Below are positions 42,302 through 46,324 of a stretch of 46,324 bases of DNA, piece by piece. A model generated the notes under the pieces. The model did not search any database and was not told the origin of the DNA. It worked only from the letters and a program-made list of their open reading frames with translations. The stretch is from positions 1-46,324 of IMG/VR virus record IMGVR_UViG_3300025120_000108. One strand, 5' to 3'. The position numbers were made by a program, and so were the translations under genes. The DNA is from a virus. The stretch's first letter is position 1. The number at the start of each line of letters is the position of its first letter.

Positions 42302-42548
42302 AAAACATCATCCAGATTTAGGAAGTAATGAAATTGTTCATTTACTTAACCAGGCTTCTGATGAGTTTTGTTCAAGAACTTTATTACTAGATGAAGCAAC
42401 ACAGTTTAGTACTGTTGCAGATCAAAGATATTATGGGTTAAAAGAGAGTATTTTAGAAATTAAAAGCGTAGATATTGTAGACGACGATGGTAATACATTA
42501 AGTATAAACAGGTTGATGGGCAGACCAGAATATAGGGACTTAACATAA
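42270..42548 (+). CDS. Head-tail adaptor, P22 gp4-like
   Basis: 92 residues, SD AAGGG, overlapping the preceding gene by 32 bases. The start MKLQQMIELVRKHHPDLG then EIVHLLNQASDEFC matches the helical beginning of podovirus adaptor proteins ('Ivr.hhPd...e...LLN.a..eFc'). A short strand pair follows (KSVDIVDDDG). It would sit beneath the portal and connect to the nozzle. Confidence 0.75.
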   Translation: MKLQQMIELVRKHHPDLGSNEIVHLLNQASDEFCSRTLLLDEATQFSTVADQRYYGLKESILEIKSVDIVDDDGNTLSINRLMGRPEYRDLT

Positions 42549-42679
42549 TGGCTAAAGTAAGTTGGATGTGGGGAGGTAAACGTTATAGTGGAACTTTAAT
42601 TAGAGAAACTAAGAAACATAAATTTGCTAGAACTCATAATGGAAAAATTAAAAAGATTGTAAAGAAAGGTAAAAAATAA
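42548..42679 (+). CDS. Tiny basic protein
   Basis: 43-residue frame whose start and end overlap both neighbours as TAATG. Basic (KVSWMWGGKRYSGTLIRETKKHK) with a Lys tail ending KKGKK. Tight overlap on both sides is strong support despite its size. Likely a nucleic-acid or shell-binding peptide. Confidence 0.65.
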   Translation: MAKVSWMWGGKRYSGTLIRETKKHKFARTHNGKIKKIVKKGKK

Positions 42680-42927
42680 TGGCTAAGTCAGCAGCGTGGC
42701 AAAGAAAAGAAGGTAAGAGCCCTAGTGGAGGATTAAACCAAAAAGGTAGAGATTCTTATAATAAAAAAACTGGGGGAAATTTAAAAGCTCCTCAACCAGA
42801 AGGTGGAAAAAGAAAGAATTCTTTCTGTGCACGTATGAGAGGTATGAAGAAAAAACTTACTGGAGCTAAAAAACAAAATGATCCTAATTCAAGAATTAAT
42901 AAATCTTTAAGAAAGTGGAAGTGTTGA
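42679..42927 (+). CDS. Small basic phage protein (AAW-x-R-K-E-GKS-PSGGL family)
   Basis: 82 residues. The opening SAAWQRKEGKSPSGGLNQKG and the end DPNSRINKSLRKWKC match a small protein family I remember from many marine phages, with SFCARMRGMKKKLT in between. Function not established; its charge suggests nucleic-acid binding. One-base coupled to the previous gene. Confidence 0.75.
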   Translation: MAKSAAWQRKEGKSPSGGLNQKGRDSYNKKTGGNLKAPQPEGGKRKNSFCARMRGMKKKLTGAKKQNDPNSRINKSLRKWKC

Positions 42928-42928
42928 T

Positions 42929-43339
42929 ATGCCAAATTATAATACAATATACGACAGAACTACAAAACAATGGGTATGGTGGATAGAAAGAGATTCTATT
43001 GGTATTTCTTTGCACGACCCTATGAATGAAGTAAAAAATCATTTTGCATCTCCATCTGATGCTAGAGTGGTTACTTTGTTTTATCATAAGAAAGCAGATC
43101 ATTTTAATACTTTAGATGCAGGTGCTAGTGCAATGACAGAACAAAGTGAATTGCCTACACAGTTTCATCAATATTTAGTAGACAAAGCTATTCAGCTAGG
43201 CTACGAGCAAACTCAAGACGGTTTAGGTCAAGCTATGTATTTTGAAAATAAATTTGAAAGAGGAATTAAAGAAGCAAAAACATTTAAAAGTAGAGGCAGA
43301 GTTTCTGGAGCTACTACAATCAAACAGCATAGTTTCTAA
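42929..43339 (+). CDS. Small tail-region protein
   Basis: 136 residues, GGAAG upstream. Trp/Tyr-rich strands (YDRTTKQWVWWIERDSIGI) then helices (FHQYLVDKAIQLGYEQ) and a basic end. Located between adaptor and fibre genes; likely a head-tail or tail component. No specific family. Confidence 0.65.
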   Translation: MPNYNTIYDRTTKQWVWWIERDSIGISLHDPMNEVKNHFASPSDARVVTLFYHKKADHFNTLDAGASAMTEQSELPTQFHQYLVDKAIQLGYEQTQDGLGQAMYFENKFERGIKEAKTFKSRGRVSGATTIKQHSF

Positions 43340-43349
43340 GGAGGACGAT

Positions 43350-43502
43350 ATGCCAATAGTACAAGGAGTAAAATACCCTTATACCAAAGAGGGGAAAAAA
43401 GCAGCTAAGAAGGCAAAAAAACAAAGCATGTTTATGCCAGATAGAACTAACGTAAAAAATAAATCTATAACTATGAACATAGATCTATCAAAAATTAAAT
43501 AA
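43350..43502 (+). CDS. Small basic protein of the tail region
   Basis: 50 residues from ATG 43350 with GGAGGACGAT upstream; earlier in-frame ATGs lie within the preceding gene. Basic centre (KKAAKKAKKQSMF) and a strand-like end (ITMNIDLSKIK). One-base overlap with the next gene. Function unknown. Confidence 0.65.
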   Translation: MPIVQGVKYPYTKEGKKAAKKAKKQSMFMPDRTNVKNKSITMNIDLSKIK

Positions 43503-43798
43503 TGGCTAATACTTGGAAAAAAGGAAACTTTGGTTTAGCTGCATTAAGTGATATTAATGTATCGTTTAGTTCTTTAATACAACACTTTAATGATAACACT
43601 GATGGTAATTTTGCAGATGTAAATATACCAGTAGATGTTTCATTATCTAATGTTGCAATACCTACAGATAGAACTTTTACTAACATATCAGTTAGTTCAG
43701 CTACTTTTTCCAATATATCAGTACCATCTGATGCTAGTTATAGTGATGTAGGAGTAGTAAGTGAACCAACATATAATGATATAGGAGTGACAACATAA
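43502..43798 (+). CDS. Repeat-containing tail-region protein
   Basis: 98 residues. After a short helical start, the second half is a series of ~13-residue units of the type 'FsNISVpsdasYsDVGV' (several copies), alternating polar and hydrophobic, typical of a beta-fibre. Its start overlaps the preceding stop. Likely a short tail appendage or fibre collar. Confidence 0.65.
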   Translation: MANTWKKGNFGLAALSDINVSFSSLIQHFNDNTDGNFADVNIPVDVSLSNVAIPTDRTFTNISVSSATFSNISVPSDASYSDVGVVSEPTYNDIGVTT

Positions 43799-44049
43799 TG
43801 GGTGGAACATTAACAGGACCAAATAAGATTAAAGATGTATATAAAAAATTAGTTTTTTATGATGACAATAAACTAAAAATAGACAATGGAAGTGCTGATG
43901 TTACTATAACAAACGCAGATAATTTTTCATCAGATATTGTAGCAGGAACAGGAATTTCTACATCTGAATCTGGTGGACAAACAACAATAAGTGTAAAAGA
44001 CGCAGATATTCTTTTGCAAAACGAAGACATTAACGGGGGACAGTTTTAA
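43798..44049 (+). CDS. Small tail-fibre-associated protein
   Basis: 83 residues, one-base overlap on each side. Strands such as LVFYDDNKLKIDNGSADVTI and a Gly/Ser/Thr-rich middle suggest a short beta protein. It lies directly upstream of two fibre genes; it could be their adaptor. No family recognised. Confidence 0.63.
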   Translation: MGGTLTGPNKIKDVYKKLVFYDDNKLKIDNGSADVTITNADNFSSDIVAGTGISTSESGGQTTISVKDADILLQNEDINGGQF

Positions 44050-45287
44050 TGGCAAATAAAATACAAATCAAAAGGTCTAATGTAGCAAGCAGAGTTCCAG
44101 GAGCAGGGGGTATAGCAGCTATAGTATCTGGAGAATTAGCAATTAATTTTGCAGATAACAGATTATACTATGGTAATAATTCTGGAAACACAACTGACAT
44201 TATGACGGTAATCCATGGGGTTACAAACGCACAATTAGCAGGTAGTATTTCTGATGGTAAATTAAATAAAATTACAGCACCTAATAAAATAGAAATTCAA
44301 TCATTGGATATAGATAACGCACAAGATATAGGAGCTGGGTTAGTTGCAACAGATACAATTATAGTAGATGATGGAGCTGCTGGTACTAATAGAAAATCTG
44401 CAATTAGCAGATTAGCTACACTTATGGGTGGTTCTGGATTAGGAGTTTCTGGTGCTACATTGTCTGTAGGAGTAGACGATTCTACTATAGAAATTAATAG
44501 CGATGCTTTAAGGGTAAAAGCAGGTGGTGTTGATAGTAATCAAATAGCTGGAGATGCTATTGACGGAACAAAAATAGCTGATAATGCTGTAGATAGTGAA
44601 CATATTGCAGCGGGAGCTTTAGATACCGAGCATTTTGGAATACAACAAATAGTTGCTGGTAATTTACAGAGCTCAAGTAGTAGTAGTACTGGTGCGGTAA
44701 CTACGGATAAAATTAGACCAGGTGCAGTTACTACGGCAAAAATAGCAGCTAACGCTATTACTGCTGATTTAATTGGAGATGATGTAATTAATAGCGAACA
44801 CTACGCACACGGTTCTATTGACACAATACATATTGGAGACAATCAAATTAATGGAGATAAATTAGCTGATAGTATTACCGTTGCAGCAGATTTAACAGTA
44901 AATGGTAATCTTGTTGTAGAAGGAGCTACTACTACATTAAATGTAGCAACTTTAGAAGTAGAAGATACTTTTATCGAATTAAATAAAGCAGCAGATGGTA
45001 ACGCATCTATAGAAGATACAAGAGATGTTGGTATATATACTTCTTACGATACAGATTCTAACTCTGGTGTTGATGAATTTAGATATACTGGATTATTTAG
45101 AGATGCAAGTAAAGATAAATGGATATTTTTTGGTGGATTAGGAACTGAACCTTCAGCAACTCCTGGAGCTATTACTGCAGGAGCAAATGTTGGTTCAACA
45201 GCAAAATTGCAGGCTAATTTAGAAGGTGTAAGCAGTAGTGCTTTAAATACTATTACAAATTACGCAATAGATTGCGGTACTTTTTAG
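44049..45287 (+). CDS. Tail fibre protein (first of a paired set)
   Basis: 412 residues. It opens MANKIQIKRSN, almost the same as the next fibre (MANKIQIKRGT), implying a shared attachment domain. The centre has repeats of the type 'I-A/G-D-x-A-I-D-x-x-H-I' (e.g. GDAIDGTKIADNAVDSEHI), as in trimeric beta fibres, and a strand block (ITVAADLTVNGNLVVEG). No S74 domain here. One of two fibres likely mounted at the same site, giving alternative or stacked attachment. Confidence 0.82.
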   Translation: MANKIQIKRSNVASRVPGAGGIAAIVSGELAINFADNRLYYGNNSGNTTDIMTVIHGVTNAQLAGSISDGKLNKITAPNKIEIQSLDIDNAQDIGAGLVATDTIIVDDGAAGTNRKSAISRLATLMGGSGLGVSGATLSVGVDDSTIEINSDALRVKAGGVDSNQIAGDAIDGTKIADNAVDSEHIAAGALDTEHFGIQQIVAGNLQSSSSSSTGAVTTDKIRPGAVTTAKIAANAITADLIGDDVINSEHYAHGSIDTIHIGDNQINGDKLADSITVAADLTVNGNLVVEGATTTLNVATLEVEDTFIELNKAADGNASIEDTRDVGIYTSYDTDSNSGVDEFRYTGLFRDASKDKWIFFGGLGTEPSATPGAITAGANVGSTAKLQANLEGVSSSALNTITNYAIDCGTF

Positions 45288-45294
45288 GAAATAA

Positions 45295-46324
45295 ATGGCT
45301 AATAAAATTCAAATAAAAAGAGGTACCAACCTCTCTAATGCAGGTACACCTGCAGCAGGTGAATTAATTTTTGATTCTGGCAACAATAAATTGTATGTTG
45401 GTGATGGTTCTACTGCAGCTACTAGTTTAACTGCTATTGGTGGTGGTACGATCACAAGCGTTTCTGGAATGACCAATAACAACGTGCTAACTGCAAGTGG
45501 TAGCACAACTATTAGCGGTGAATCAGAATTAACTTATAGTGCTGGACAATTCAAAATTTCAAGATCTTCAGGTAATGCAGTACTTAGAATACAATCTGAC
45601 GATTCTAATCCAAGAATATATTTTAATGAAGGAAGTACAACAAGAGCAAATCTTGGTTATAGTATTTCTAATAATAGATTTGAACTTTATGCAGATGGTA
45701 ATACACCATTTAGTATTGAAGACGGAGCAGGTAGCAATACTTTAGTAGTAGATAGTAATTCACGAGTGGGTATAGGAACTGCATCACCTGGTAGAACTTT
45801 GCAAGTCAATGGAGATGGTGTTGTTAGATTAGTAAATGATAGTGGAGATGCAGGTATAGATTTTAATTCTTCTGATATGCAATTAAGATATAGAAGTGCA
45901 TCTGATAAATTACAATTCTACTCTTATGGAACTTCTACCAATGTAATGACTATACAAAAATCTAATGGTTTTGTCGGTATAGGAACTGAATCACCAAGTG
46001 CAAAGTTGGAAGTAGAAGGTAATGTATTAATAGCATCAGGAAATCAATTAAACTTTAATAATTCATCTGATGCAAATTATGGAAGAATAACTGCTGACTC
46101 AGAAGGACTAAACATTGATACTGTTGCTAATAGGCACACAATATTTAAAAAGCAAGGTGTCGAAGTTATGAGAATAAATACCTTGGGTACTTTACAGATG
46201 GGAAGTTCAGCAACTCAAAGTAATGCAAAGATAAGTGCAATTAGCAATGGTAATAATATTACTTTTGGTCATGTCAATTCAGCTGGATATAGAAGTCATC
46301 TTGGTTGTAGTGTTAATAATGGTT
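45295..46324 (+). CDS. Tail fibre, N-terminal part (runs off the end, continues at base 1)
   Basis: Starts at ATG 45295, eight bases after the previous stop, with AGGAAATAA upstream. No stop before the end of the window; the last base begins a codon completed by bases 1-2 (TCA, Ser). The N-terminus (MANKIQIKRGT) is shared with the 44049 fibre. Two copies of 'VGIGT-x-SP-x(3)-L-x-V-x-G' (near 45768 and 45974) are typical of S74-ended fibres. With 1-1505 the total is 2535 bases, 844 residues. Confidence 0.92.
   Translation, partial: MANKIQIKRGTNLSNAGTPAAGELIFDSGNNKLYVGDGSTAATSLTAIGGGTITSVSGMTNNNVLTASGSTTISGESELTYSAGQFKISRSSGNAVLRIQSDDSNPRIYFNEGSTTRANLGYSISNNRFELYADGNTPFSIEDGAGSNTLVVDSNSRVGIGTASPGRTLQVNGDGVVRLVNDSGDAGIDFNSSDMQLRYRSASDKLQFYSYGTSTNVMTIQKSNGFVGIGTESPSAKLEVEGNVLIASGNQLNFNNSSDANYGRITADSEGLNIDTVANRHTIFKKQGVEVMRINTLGTLQMGSSATQSNAKISAISNGNNITFGHVNSAGYRSHLGCSVNNG

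Noticed and set aside
1-46324. CRISPR array, integrase or attachment site
   Set aside because: No regularly spaced direct repeats and no recombinase were found.

Overview
The window looks like one complete, circularly permuted genome of a tailed phage of the podovirus type: AT-rich, densely coding, with P22-like portal, adaptor and tail genes. The last gene (from 45295) has no stop and the first reading frame (from base 1) has no start. Joined end to start they stay in frame and form one 844-residue tail fibre, so the ends are most likely an arbitrary cut in a circular assembly of 46,324 bp. I see no integrase, repressor, tRNA or CRISPR array, so it is probably lytic. Most starts have a GGAG-type Shine-Dalgarno (SD) site. 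Many small lysine-rich virion proteins, an S74 fibre and a small thioredoxin-like protein recall phages of marine bacteria. The host cannot be named from the sequence.

Layout. Plus strand, 32846 to the end: small leader genes, terminase small and large subunits, portal, scaffold, major capsid protein, head-tail adaptors, small basic proteins and tail fibres. The plus strand continues across the junction from 1 to 21417: fibre C-terminus, small virion and lysis proteins (two membrane proteins of which one is a clear holin, and a GH24 lysozyme), a metallophosphoesterase, a tail protein, ejection-type proteins, and a 3470-residue giant protein filling 22% of the genome. That giant carries an embedded YspA/'molybdenum-carrier'-like (SLOG) domain. 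Minus strand, 32620 down to 21556: the probable early region, with many tiny genes, a ubiquitin-like conjugation cassette, then replication and recombination genes (annealing protein, SSB-like protein, AEP primase-helicase, resolvase-like nuclease). No DNA or RNA polymerase was recognised, so host enzymes presumably do both jobs.

The most interesting system is at 25967-30138 on the minus strand: a MazG-like protein, a 77-residue beta-grasp-like protein ending in Thr-Gly-Gly, a 607-residue protein with an E2-like Cys-His-Gly-Asp segment, a JAMM metalloprotease with a perfect HxH-x7-S-x2-D motif, and a ThiF/E1-like adenylyltransferase. Together these supply Ubl, E1, candidate E2 and deconjugase, which suggests a complete phage-encoded protein-tagging pathway. 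The leader of the E2-like gene has mutually exclusive RNA stems, one of which would hide its ribosome binding site.

Non-coding signals include a 40-bp-arm inverted repeat at the divergent early/late junction (32689-32780), clusters of the palindrome ATTAACGTTAAT, a TTGACA-bearing palindrome before the portal gene, RNA hairpins between early genes whose G-U pairs fit only minus-strand transcripts, and a structured ~124-base element closed by a 10-bp stem near the convergent end of the early operon.
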